Shown: positions 54,381 through 64,000 of the stretch, one piece after another
Layout: each line of letters starts with the position of its first letter
How positions within the stretch are numbered: position 1 is the first letter of the stretch
Assembly: GCF_964355755.1 (NCBI RefSeq)
Contig: NC_092671.1
Location: 22,587,070 to 22,651,069, forward strand
Length of the DNA stretch: 64,000 nucleotides
Reading direction: 5' to 3'
From: Antedon mediterranea
Lineage: Eukaryota; Echinodermata; Crinoidea; Comatulida; Antedonidae
The notes under the pieces: model-generated
Told to the model about the DNA's origin: nothing
Database searches by the model: none
The model's input: the letters and a program-made list of their open reading frames with translations, nothing else
Made by a program: the position numbers and the translations under genes

Positions 54381-56249
54381 TTTGATCGTACTTTGGAATC
54401 GAATAAGCCTAAAGGCGGTGGAATATGTTGTTACATAAATGATAGATGGTGCTCAAATATTACAGTTATTGACAAAGTCTGCACTGCAGATTACGAATTG
54501 CTGTCACTGACACTTAGGCCTTTTTATTTGCCAAGAGAATTTGGTTGCATTAAAGTTATTGTTGTTTATGTGCCAGGATGCATTTCAATTGCTGCGGATG
54601 CTATAGCTGAGCACACACATAGACTCCAAGCTCGCTCTCCTGAGAGCCCTGTCCTAATTCTAGGAGATCTGAATCAGTGTAAACTTAACTGTGTCTTACC
54701 TAATTTTAAACAGTATGTCTCATGTGCGACAAGAGGAGGAAATACACTTGATTGTTGCTATTGTAATATACCGCGGGCTTATAAATCGTTCAAGTTATCT
54801 GGAATCGGTGCGTCGGATCACCAAGTTATACAGCTATTGCCAAGTTATAAACAAAAATTGAAGTCAAGTCAGGTGGACACCAAATCGATTAAATTATGGT
54901 ACCCCGAACATCTTGAAAAGCTTAAGGGCTGCCTAGAGGCTACAGAATGGAGTGTCCTGATTAAAAACACTAGTGATATCCATGAACTAACTGAAACTGT
55001 GTCGTCATATATCTCTTTTTGTGAGGAATTAACCATCCCTCGTAAGCAGGTGAAATTGTACCCAAATGACAAGCCCTGGTTAGATCATAATGTTAAGGTG
55101 GCCTTAAAAGCCAAATCACTTGCATTTAAGAATAATGACCATGCTGGCCTTAAGTTAGCTAAATCAAACTTGAAATATTGTATAAAAAAAGCTAAACAGA
55201 AATTCAAGCAAAAAATTGAGAAAAATTTCGCAGAGAATAAATCCAAGGAGACTTGGAATGATGTTAAATCACTAACTGGGTGTAAAAATAAAACTTCCTT
55301 TAAAATGCTCACAGGTTTCAATGATGAAAAATTGGCACGATCGTTAAATGAATTTTATTGTAGATTTGACACTGATAATTTTGAGGAAGTGACCCTCACT
55401 TTTTGTAATAATTTAGATACCGGAAGTAATTCTGTTAACATCTCAGTCGAAGATGTTACACAGCTCTTTCGTAAAATTAAAATTAGGAAAGCAGCTGGTC
55501 CCGATGGACTAGCAGGTATTTTAATTAGAGAATGTGCAACTCAAATATCCCCCATTTTTCAACATATTTTTCAGCTAACACTAAAATCAGGTGTTATTCC
55601 CTCCATTTGGAAACATTCATTAATTGTCCCCGTTCCTAAATCGTCTACTGTAAACAACTTGAATGATTACCGACCAATCGCCTTGACCTCTCTGATCATT
55701 AAGTGTTTAGAGAGATTCATTGTAAATTTAATTAAGCCTGTTTTAGAACCAAAACTTGATTCCATGCAGTTCGCATACAGGGCGCATCGTGGTGTGGAGG
55801 ATGCTACAGCAACCCTTGTCCACTATATCAAAAAGCATCTTGAAACCTGTAACTCCTATGCTCGTCTTCTTTTTATCGACTTTTCCTCTGCTTTCAACAC
55901 CTTGCAAAGTCACGTGCTTCTTCCTAAACTTCTTAATTTTGGTATTAACCCATATCTTATTCTTTGGATCCGAAATTTTCTCCACCTTAGATCCCAACAG
56001 GTTATTGTAAATAAAACATCTTCTCCTATCATCTTTAATAGCACTGGTTCTCCACAGGGGTGTGTCCTTTTCCCCCTGCTGTACATTCTCTACACTGACG
56101 ATTGTCGTGCCCTGTATGATAACTGCATGGCAATCAAATACGCTGATGACACTGTTCTTGTTAGTCTTATAAATAATAACCAATCTGTTAATAATTACTA
56201 TAATGTTGTAAACCATTTCACTAATTGGTGTAAAGACCATTTACCTTAA
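54381..56249 (+). pseudogene. LINE endonuclease middle part through reverse transcriptase
   Basis: Starts mid-endonuclease (FDRTLESNKPKGGGICCYI), passes LILGDLNQ (catalytic GDxN) and SDHQVIQL, and enters the RT at KAAGPDGLAG. RT landmarks follow: NDYRPIALTSLIIKCLERF, MQFAYRAHRGVEDA, LLFIDFSSAFNT (first aspartate), TGSPQGCVLFPLLY and IKYADDTVLV (catalytic pair, about 56137). A stop at 56248 follows NWCKDHLP, where KLNLNKT is expected to continue. The 618-codon frame whose first ATG is at 54393 is thus a fragment of one larger polyprotein. All RT catalytic residues are present. Confidence 0.88.
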
Positions 56250-56818
56250 AATTAATTTAAACAAAACATGTGGATAGACAAAAAATAGGTCAGTTCATGA
56301 GCCCCTTAATATAGGAAATGAGTTAATTAAAGTTGTCCCATAGTATAAATATCTAGGAACTATAATAGACGAAAAGCTGGACTGGTGTAATAACATTAAA
56401 AAACTCTATAAAAAAGGACAACAACGGCTATATCTGTTAAGACAACTTAGGAAATTTAATGTTAGTAAACAAATTCTTATACTGTTCTACCAGTCAACCA
56501 TACTTAGTGTTATCTTTTTGTAGAATTATCTGGGAGGGTTGTTTATATGAAAAAGATAAGGAACTATTAAATAAAATTACCAGAAGGGCTGGGCGGGTTA
56601 TTGGAGTTGATGTATCCGTTCTTAATTTCAACTACGATGCAGGTGTTCTCTCCTTGGTAAAACATATACTCTCCCAAACAGACCACCCGCTCCATAAGGA
56701 ATACATTTTTCTTCCATCAAATATTCGTATCCGTCTGCCTCGAAGCCGTACTAAATGCTACAATAAATCATTTGTCCCACAGTCTATTGTCACCTATAAC
56801 AAACTTGTCCAGCGCTAA
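56250..56818 (+). pseudogene. LINE RT C-terminal region, several stops
   Basis: Reads KLNLNKTCG, IGNELIKVVP, YKYLGTIIDEKLDWCNNIKK and RLYLLRQLRKFNVSKQILILFYQS in the RT frame with interrupting stops. It then switches frame near 56510 to CLYEKDKELLNKITRRAGRVIGVD and ends RSRTKCYNKSFVPQSIVTYN, the usual C-terminus of this LINE type. This is the natural continuation of the frame ending at 56249. Confidence 0.8.
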
Positions 56819-56995
56819 CTCATGGAGAGAACACCTGGATTGTAGACTTTTTGATATTTTATTGTGATTTTCTATATTGACTGTTTTCTGCATGTACGTA
56901 TATTGTTATTATCTCTGCAGTGTATATAAGAGGAATTTCTAATGTATTTTTATATTGGACCAAATAAAGAATAATAATAAATAATAGGTAATTTA

Positions 56996-57377
56996 ATACA
57001 AATTTGCAAAAATATACCTATTTTTAATCAGTTAAATTTAGCTCTTCAGGATGGAAGGTTACCACCATTTATCTTAATGTATTTTGGAAGCTAATGAGTT
57101 GTAGATATCAATTCATGTACAATTTGTATCTACAGGATGTTCTGACATCACCATATGCCACTCAAATTTAAAAAATAGATTTTTTTTTCTTTTTTGTACT
57201 AGTTAATCCCATTTAATAGAGCACATCGCGCTAATGCGGTCCCCATTTTCTCCTAGATTTTAATATGTTCTTGCTAAATCAATTCTATTTTATATGCGTT
57301 AAAAAAAGTAAAATTTCTATAATGTCATCATCTATATATAAATTATGGTAAATTCTGACATAGATGAGCCCAATGGA
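56996..57377 (+). mobile_element. Helitron-like element, 3' part after the LINE
   Basis: TAGCTCTTCAGGATGGAAGG, GAGTTGTAGATATCAATTCA and module cores TGACATCA (57142-57149) and TAATGTCA (57320-57327), 178 bp apart, continue the family body broken at about 53300. It stops at the right inverted-repeat arm without a CTAG end. Confidence 0.65.
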
Positions 57378-58140
57378 AAAACTTCGGTACTAATCTCCGC
57401 CTTGGATACCTACCTTTTCTATCTCAGATGTACCGCGAAACGTAGATTTTATAACATTAGTTTTCAGTACTAGGCTATTGTTCCATATTTCTATCTTAGG
57501 AAGATCTTATAAAGGGTTTTATAAGAAATTTTCTGATTTCAATTGGTAAATTTTAACTCTACGCGCGGTAGAAGTAATTTCCGGGTTCACGGTAAGGTGG
57601 TGTGTCAATCACCTTGCAACTTCCCTGCATGGTTGGTTTCAACCAGGGAGTTGTAAAACAACTCCCTCCCTGTTTCAACTAAGTCGGCCGTTGGTGCTTG
57701 GTGGCGATAGCCATTTTGTTTTTTTTTTTTTTTCGGACCGCGAGTGTGAAGGTATAGTAGTACATAAAGATCAAATTAAATATATTCATAAAAACATAGA
57801 AGTAAATTGTGGGAAATAATTATATAAAATTACATCGAGAGAATTGCGGATAAGAGCTTTTGTTTGAAATCGAATGAAACCTCAATAGCCGAGTTATTGA
57901 GTAAGCTGCCAGTACTCTTTAGGGCCTATGTATACTGTGCGCTGTGCCCCGTCAGGACCCTGGGATACTTCTGCCCATGTTGCAAGCCGTCTAAAACGTC
58001 TTACTTCTTAGGCCAAAACAGCTCACTGTGTCGCGGAGTAATGTATTAATTAGGATGGTATTTATTTGAATAAAAGCATCAATTACAATAATTATCGCCA
58101 CTCCCCCCCCCCCCCCCACCCCCCACCCTGATGTCATACT
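57378..58140. repeat. Right arm of the 6.7-kb inverted repeat
   Basis: Reverse complement of 51415-52200 with indels. An insertion around 57470-57530 has no counterpart on the left. The arm ends in the C tract 58102-58133 that pairs with the left G tract. The open frame at 57864-58049 is not supported by the left arm. Confidence 0.82.
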
Positions 58141-58688
58141 ACTAGGCTTACTGTAGTTTGTGACTTTGTTTTACTCCTTTTTTAAAAAATTCACTTTCTT
58201 TTCCTTTCGTTTTTCTTTTTTCATTATTAAAACTTATTATGGAAGTTGTTGAATTGTAGATATGAATTCATAAACACATTTTGTCTATCTAGGTGTAATG
58301 TCATGACGTCAACATATAACCAGTTGAATTCAAAAAGTCAGATCTCTTTCGTAAAAGCTCATCACGTTTAAAAAAGAGCGCATCTCACTTTTATGTGCCC
58401 AAAATTCTTAAAATTTTCATTTATGTAATTATTTAGATGGCCTTACGTAAATTATATATAGATAATTGTCTTCTAAACTAGTTAACTTTGTATGTCAATT
58501 TGACGACGTCATTGGATTTAAAAGATAAGTCTCGTAATTTTATCTATGCTATGCTACTATATAACATTATATACAGTGTATTCCGTAAATACTGTAATAT
58601 GCTGGCTAAATAATTGTCGAGGTTCAAATAGTTTATTGTTTATTGCAGATAACCCAATAACTGGTCAAAGTGACAAGTTCAAATCTAG
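58141..58688 (+). mobile_element. Helitron-like element, 3' half
   Basis: Two module cores (TGACGTCA at 58304-58311, CGACGTCA at 58504-58511) and the 3' end: hairpin AACTGGTCA / TGACAAGTT, then CAAAT and CTAG at 58685-58688. The 5' part is missing or replaced by the inverted-repeat arm. Confidence 0.72.
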
Positions 58689-59403
58689 TGACTTACCGCT
58701 TAGTAGCGGATAGCTCCGTGTAACTGTCCTCCCATAACAAAAAGTCTTAGTAGATATAGCTCTATATCTATTAGCCGCCTTAATAGATATAGCTCTATTA
58801 CCTATTAAGGTACCAACTAATATTAATAAGTAGATTTTAGGCAGATTTAGATAGGTCCTAATAGGTTTTACCTCATTAGCATAATTCAAAATCCCCACTA
58901 ATAGTATTAGATAGATTTTTCACTTTTTTTAATCTGTGAGTAACACAGTATACATCTATCTATTGTCTACTTACAATAGCTATACCAAGGGCTACTAGCA
59001 ACCTATTAATAGACATAAGATAATAGCCAGTAACTGTTGGGTATTCTAACTGTTAATAAACCATCTATTTTATACAATAGATAGATATGGACTACCAGAT
59101 AGCTATTAGAAATCTATGCGTATCATATCTATCAACTGTCTACTAGCTATACTAGGGCTACCAATAACCAATCAATAGACTGTTAACAAATAATTAATAG
59201 CCAGTAACTATTAATCAACTATCTATTTTATATAGCTGGGAAGTAGTCATTCCATCGTTGACTCATTGAGTTGAAATCCTTAGTAGGCGAGATAAAAAGG
59301 TCTACTTAAAAACTATTAGGGCTACTAAAAATAGAGCTATTTCTACTTACGACTACTTAAATCTACAATTTTTTTTGCTATGGGCTGTTTCATCTTTTTT
59401 AGT
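58689..59403. repeat. Tandem-repetitive CTATTA/TAGATA-rich block
   Basis: At least two diverged units of about 170 bp (from about 58948 and 59118) share TCTATCTATTGTCTACT-like, AGGGCTACTA, AATAGCCAGTAACT and CATCTATTTTATA words. Small palindromes such as AGATATAGCTCTATATCT occur at its left. No coding potential. Confidence 0.6.
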
Positions 59404-59478
59404 TATCCGCATTCAGCAGATAATTAGTTATCCGCATTCAGCAGATAATTAGTTATCCGCATTCAGCGGATAACATCT
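59404..59478. repeat. Three tandem 25-bp units, each a hairpin
   Basis: TTATCCGCATTCAGCAGATAA repeats with a 25-bp period; the third copy has GCGGATAA, making a perfect TTATCCGC-ATTCA-GCGGATAA hairpin. TTATCCGC is also the word next to the ends of the Helitron-like copies. Confidence 0.85.
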
Positions 59479-60295
59479 TGTAATTGCTTTAAATCATCTT
59501 TTTCTGTATTATTCTTTCTTTCTGTCAATTTTGTGTCCCACGTATCTTTAAAACGTGTAAACAAAACATTTCATGACCTTGTCAACATATGGGCACTCAT
59601 GTGAAGTTGTGCACCTCCTATTTTAAAATAACATCAGAGTTGCGCAACATGACTTACACGTGGTTTTATGAATTTCGCGGATTTAAAATAGATCGAAAAC
59701 CATATAACAATTTAAATTGAAACTTAGCAAAAGTGTAATTTAAATATTGCGCTAACTTTCTGTGGAAAAAAAATAGTATGTTTCACATTTTAAAATGCGA
59801 AAAAAAAACAATTTCTAATCAACTTTCTACGCGTTTCTTGTCATTTTGAGCCTGTAAAAATTTCCAACGCGTATGCAATTTTTTCCAGCCTTTTCTAGTA
59901 ATTATACCAACTTTAAAACAATTTTGACTTAAAATTACGTCATACGAGCATGTCGAATTGGATAATTTATGTGCGTTTTTTATGATAAAGTTCAAAAGTT
60001 CGTCAAAATTATGCCTTTTTTTAAACATTCGTAGTTTCTAAACTAAACGGTGAAAGTTATTTTTATCACATATTCGGCTCATTTTTTGAGTGCAGCAGAT
60101 CTAAAAAAACAGCGGTAGCATGTTGTATGTTGTAACTTGACCAGCTGATGCACGTATATGTAGTTGTGCAACAAACTATGGTTTAATGAAAATATGGTCG
60201 CGTAGCGTAACTACGCGCAATTTTCTGAAATTCTTAGATTGACTATAAATTGAAAACCAATATATATTTTTATATACCACTTGACACACGTATGT
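59479..60295 (+). mobile_element. Helitron-like 5' region and an inverted related fragment
   Basis: 59510-60030 matches the family 5' body (TTATTCTTTCTTTCTGTCAA, CGTCATACGAGCATGTCGAA). From about 60057 to 60260 the sequence instead matches 35480-35640 inverted, so two family pieces meet here. No CTAG end is visible. Confidence 0.55.
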
Positions 60296-60475
60296 ACTGT
60301 CGCACTTTGTAATAATCGTCGCACTTTGTAATACCTGTCGCACTTTGTAACAAAACTGTCACACTTTGTAACAATCGAGCTGTCGCACTTTGTAATAACT
60401 GCCAGTCGCACTTTGTAATAACAAAAGCTGTCACACTTTGTAATAACTGCTGTCTCACTTTGTAATAACTTGTTT
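60296..60475. repeat. Eight copies of TGTCGCACTTTGTAATAA with variable spacers
   Basis: Copies start near 60298, 60317, 60337, 60358, 60381, 60404, 60429 and 60451. Spacing is 19-25 bp and the fourth to fifth base varies (CGC, CAC, CTC). No leader, cas gene or unique long spacers; it is a short irregular tandem repeat. Confidence 0.88.
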
Positions 60476-61070
60476 AAATTGATTATTTCATAACCTTTAT
60501 AAATGAATAATCATCACCGCAATACTATTACGCGTTTCATCAATATTGTTGCGACTCGACTTAACGCTCCGAGATGCGCTATATGTGCACGTGCACACTA
60601 CGAGAGCTAAATATGCTCCACGAGGAGATCATTCGTTCTTCCGGTGTTTGCGCTAAGATAAGGTACATGTTCTTAAATAACCGTTGGTCCTAACACGCGT
60701 GCATAAATGTCAAGGTCATTTTAAGAAGTACTTGAAATAATACCATTTAAAACTCTTAACCTAATTTAACGTGTATATAATAATAATAATAAGGGTCCGC
60801 GTTGTGCGTGTTGCATGGTAGTATATTTTAACGCACGTGCGCGTAAGAATTACTTGAAGTTACCATTTTAAACTCTATAACTTAATTTAACGGATATGTA
60901 TAATAAGTGTCGGCATTGTACATGTTGCAAGATAGTCTGCTTTTACGCACGTGCGCGAAGGTCAAGGCAGTTTAAGAAGTCCCTGAAATTACCATTTTAA
61001 ACTAGGTAACTTCAAGTTACTGTGTATGTATATTAAGATTCATCATAAACGTTTTTTGTTACTATTTCAG
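60476..61070. repeat. Three tandem copies of a ~130-bp unit
   Basis: TAAGAAGTACTTGAAATAAT, ACCATTTTAAACTC, CTTAATTTAACG and TTTTACGCACGTGCGCG recur from about 60712, 60843 and 60958, with a shortened last copy. Anonymous DNA lies on the left from 60476. Confidence 0.75.
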
Positions 61071-61600
61071 TGTTCTCCCCAGGCCTTTGAAGCGTCACGG
61101 TACCGTGACGCTTGGGTTCTCTACCGTGACGCTTAAAACCTTATCCGTGACGCTTAAAAATATCAACCACAACAATCTAAAAATAGATTAACAGGCAGGT
61201 ACGGTACTTTTTCTAGAGCTGAGGCGCGGCATGCATAAAGAGCCTAATGCATACGAGACACGTGACATGACCACTAGACGAAAAACAAAAGACTGCGTAA
61301 CAAAGTGTTAAACAACTAAACTGAGACTCCCTTACGCCGGCCGCCGCCGAGAGATGTAAACACGTGTTTTGTTACTGCCATGTCTCTCTTTCGATCTCTA
61401 GTATTTGGCTGTTGTCTAAAGTGTAGTAACTTGTATATTGTAAATAAAGTAAATGATTGATTGTATTGTTTTTCTTGTAAAAATGTTATGTGTATTAAAA
61501 ATAAATATCGATGATATTATTATTTTCAATATCACACTGAATTAATCGACTCTATCGGTGGGATTTATCTTTCGTTGGTAACATACGCACGTCATCAAAT
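61071..61600. other. Palindrome-rich element end and anonymous DNA
   Basis: After TTTCAGTGTTCTCCCCAGG comes a perfect 24-bp palindrome (61090-61113) built from CCGTGACGCTT, followed by two more direct CCGTGACGCTT copies (about 61124 and 61147). CAGTGTTCTCCCC resembles a hAT end, but no partner end was found. A ~65-bp stretch starting CGGCCGCCGCCGAGAGATGT at 61338 recurs at 63731. Confidence 0.6.
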
Positions 61601-63483
61601 CAGGGGTGGCGCCAGGATCTTCCCGACGCGGGGGCTACATTCCCCGACGAGGGGGCTATGCGAGCGAAGCGAGCATCACAAGGCTGTGGGCCAGGGGGCC
61701 GCCAAGGGCCCCCGGTGGGGGTCCAGGGGGCGGAGCCCCCGGAAGCAACGCGTTCTAGCGTCATTTGAGGTCATTTTAATCAGATTTAGGGTAGCCATAT
61801 TTTTCCATTTTTTATAATGCATAAATAAAATACTGCGTGCAAAAAAACGGTGCGCGATGACTGTTTCAATCCATATTTTTCAATTTAAAAATTAAAAGTT
61901 CAACAAAAATTTAGAAAAATAGAGTTGGAGGTCCTGGAAATTGGACTTATTATACTTCAAAACATGAAACAAAATATATAAGTCCCTATCATGGTTGTGA
62001 CTGAGCTAATAAATGTTTGAAAAATAGAGATGATGTTAGGTCCCGGAAAATGCACTTCTTGTACTTCGAAATATGACCAGCTTTATTGTTGGGGCTGAGC
62101 TAAGAAAATGTTTAAAACTAAAGCTGCATTTTATACTTTGGAAACATCAGGCCCAGAGGCTTAAAAAACGCAAGCGTAGACCTTTTCAGAGGGGAAATAA
62201 GTTTATTCCTCCCAAGTGTATGCCTGCGTACGTACCATCTGGACTTCCGAGTGGTGAGAAATTCATGACATACAGGACATTGAAAATTTAATAACTTAGC
62301 TATAATAAGATGTTGGCTAAGCGAAAATGGCATGTTTTTTTGTTTAGTAATGGATGAAATATTTATTTTAGGTGCCCCACGGTACAGAAGGTTACTTGTA
62401 AATTAAAAAATTGGTGAACATACGAACAATTAACATAATTCGTTTTTGCTGTAGTGTAGCGTACGTCGACACAGTACACGACGTAACCGTCGCCTGGAAA
62501 ATAACTACAGTACACATTTTGGTCCCTGGATGGAACATGATATCACGACCCAACGTTGAACGATTCGTACAAAGGGATACCGCCAGACAAGTGCGTACCT
62601 ATAGCTATTGTTTAGTAGTAAGTTAGATCGCTGGCGATAATGAATGCATATAAAGTGCATAATATCACTCTGACGTACTCTCACGGTCAATGAAACGTCG
62701 AGGTTTTCTAGGCGCTGAAGCTACGAAGTGAACGCGAACGAATTATATTCCCCAACAAAAAGTACCCGAACCGTCGGTAAACTTCGCCTGGAAAATAACT
62801 ACATTACACATTTTGGTCCCTGGATGGAACTTGATATCACCCGTCTCGACCCAAAGTTGAACGATTCGTACAAAGGGATACCGCCAGACAAGTGCGTACC
62901 TAGCTAATGTTTAGTAGTAAGTTAGATCGCTGGCAATAATGAATGCATATAAATTGCATAATAGCACTCTGACGTACTCTCACGGTCAATGAGACGTCGC
63001 GGTTTTCTAGGCGCTGAAGCTACCAAGTGAACGCGAACGTTTTTACTGTATATTATATTCCCCGACAAAAAGTACCCGTGTTCCCTTCGGTAACCGTCGG
63101 TAAACTTCGCCTGGAAAATAACTACATTACACATTTTGGTCCCTGGATGGAACATGATATCACGCGTCTCGACCCAACGGTGAACGATTCGTACAAAGGG
63201 ATACCGCCAAACAAGTGCGTACTAGCTATTGTTTAGTAGTTAGATCTCTGGCAATAATGAATGCATAAAAGTGCATAATAGCCCTCTGACGTACTCTCAC
63301 GGTCAATGGAACGTCGTGGTTTTCTAGGCGCTGAAGCTATATGAAGTGAACGCGAATGTTTTTTACTGTATATTATATTCCCCGACAAAAAGTACCCGTG
63401 TTCCCCGACGGGGGGGCTAGGCTCCCCGACGAGGGGGCTAGAGCCCCCGTAGCCCCCCCCCCCCCCCGCTGGCGCCACCACTG
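61601..63483. mobile_element. Non-autonomous hAT transposon with 8-bp target duplication
   Basis: CAGGGGTGGCGCCAG at the left end and (as reverse complement) CAGTGGTGGCGCCAG at the right are typical hAT ends. CATCAAAT is duplicated at 61593-61600 and 63484-63491. Next to both ends lie GC-rich CCCCGACGNGGGGGCTA words. The interior contains three tandem copies of a ~300-bp unit and no transposase. Short frames (62073-62291, 62411-62626, 63027-63236) are not conserved between units. Confidence 0.93.
62491..63400. repeat. Three tandem ~300-bp units inside the hAT
   Basis: Each begins CGCCTGGAAAATAACTACA (62491, 62785, 63108) and contains GGATACCGCCA and TACTCTCACGGTCAATG. Spacings of 294 and 323 bp reflect small indels. 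The ATATTCCCCRACAAAAAGTA junction joins successive units. Confidence 0.9.
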
Positions 63484-63491
63484 CATCAAAT

Positions 63492-64000
63492 GATTTCTAG
63501 GCGCAATTCAATGCTAGCTGCTTTGATCGTATAATACATTCAAGAAGGCTACGATCGTTTTCCTATTTGCTAGTGCGCTAAAGTCTTTATTTCACTTAAC
63601 TTAAGGTACATTTGTACATCGGTGCTAGAATGTTTTAGGCCCTACTTCGTGAGAAAGTCGAGTGACAAGGGATGTCACATGGTATTGTGATATCAGTACT
63701 GCGATACTGTATGTCACATGGTGCTTTCACCGGCCGCCGCCGAGAGATGTAAGCACATGTTTTGTTACTGCCATGTCTCTCTTTCGAATGTTTTCCTATT
63801 TCCTAGTGCGCTATGAAGTCTTATTTCCGGGCAACTAGAGGTGTCTTACTAATGAGTAGGCCTAGTTTTATTTCATCGGGACTTGCCCCCGATGTTTGTA
63901 TTTGAACGCAAAAAATGTTTTTTTATCGCATATGTTTACCCGCCGGCGGAAAAAAAAAGTAGGCTACGATCGTTTTAATGTTTGCTAACGCGCTATGAGG
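63492..64000. other. No gene; recurring short block
   Basis: The ~65-bp block of 61338 recurs at 63731-63787. Related CGATCGTTTT/TTTGCTAGTGCGCTA words appear at about 63550, 63790 and 63967. Nothing coding. Confidence 0.5.

Larger units (their letters stand above)
53300..56995 (+). mobile_element. Near-complete LINE with endonuclease and RT, carrying an internal 678-bp duplication
   Basis: Runs from an upstream CpG-richer patch (about 53300-53440) through endonuclease and RT to a polyadenylation signal and A/T-rich tail (AATAAAGAATAATAATAAAT, about 56966). RT motifs (GSPQGC, YADD) and the N-terminal PLPSILLTNLRSVKNKTDEL stretch place it in the CR1/L2/Rex1 range. A 689-bp segment (53692-54380) is a second copy of 54735-55412 plus an A-rich end, inserted within the endonuclease and breaking the frame. 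It interrupts a Helitron-like element. Confidence 0.87.

Noticed and set aside
53802-55321. Matching minus-strand frames at 53802-54278 and 54869-55321
   Set aside because: Shadows of the duplicated LINE coding segment on the opposite strand.
59819-60458. Minus-strand frames at 59819-60028, 60211-60411 and 60270-60458
   Set aside because: The last two are readings of the TGTCGCACTTTGTAATAA repeat; the first lies in Helitron-like non-coding sequence.
60296-60475. CRISPR-like pattern of repeats with spacers
   Set aside because: Spacers are only a few bases and related to each other, repeats vary, no cas genes exist, and the DNA is eukaryotic.
61575-61817. 80-codon frame reading through CCCCGACG/GGGGGCT words
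   Set aside because: It spans the GC-rich end of the hAT element and crosses its terminus, so it is not a gene.

Overview
The window is AT-rich eukaryotic DNA, almost certainly from an invertebrate deuterostome; an echinoderm is the best guess but is not proven. The reasons are split genes with GT-AG introns, many metazoan transposon families, a Gmr1-like Ty3/Gypsy element (a lineage known from deuterostomes), and many CTAG/GGCC-rich words. No operon, CRISPR array or prokaryotic signal is present. Most long open frames are transposon proteins, broken copies of them, or frames running through tandem repeats.

One host gene is visible on the minus strand. Three exons (39269-39302, 38964-39102, 32993-33232) encode the end of a WD40 propeller followed by a SAM domain, with matching splice phases; this order fits WDSUB1 (WD repeat, SAM and U-box protein). 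Its U-box and first WD40 exons were not found. A weaker two-exon candidate lies on the plus strand at 2382-2686, and 3440-4010 looks promoter-like.

Layout: 1-9160 holds Gypsy debris, a truncated LINE (4140-5848), a decayed Gypsy pol with a perfect 41-bp fold-back (5849-8628) and a TIR element. 9161-10826 holds a repeat family with TGACCTTTGACC motifs and a LINE tail. 10963-17177 is a full-length Gmr1-like retrotransposon with both LTRs, a 5-bp target duplication and integrase encoded before reverse transcriptase. 19043-22005 is a long inverted repeat. 22106-25640 is diverged repeats with a pogo-like MITE. 25800-26830 is a minus-strand LINE. 27915-32273 (plus) and 33590-35790 (minus) are head-to-tail arrays of non-autonomous Helitron-like elements flanking the SAM exon. 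35739-37565 is LINE debris split by a tRNA-derived SINE. 39402-49535 is a deep nest: SINE, then a TA-target TIR element, then a 9-bp-TSD MULE-like MITE and a 7.4-kb PIF/Harbinger carrying transposase, MADF-BESS partner, minisatellite and two further elements. 51415-58140 is a 6.7-kb inverted repeat whose spacer holds a Helitron-like element split by a LINE. 58689-61160 is tandem repeats. 61601-63483 is a non-autonomous hAT with an 8-bp target duplication.

The transposon genes form two working sets. Gag, protease, integrase and RT-RNase H of the Gmr1-like element would act together, but this copy is broken. The Harbinger nuclease and the MADF-BESS protein are both apparently intact and would act as a pair.
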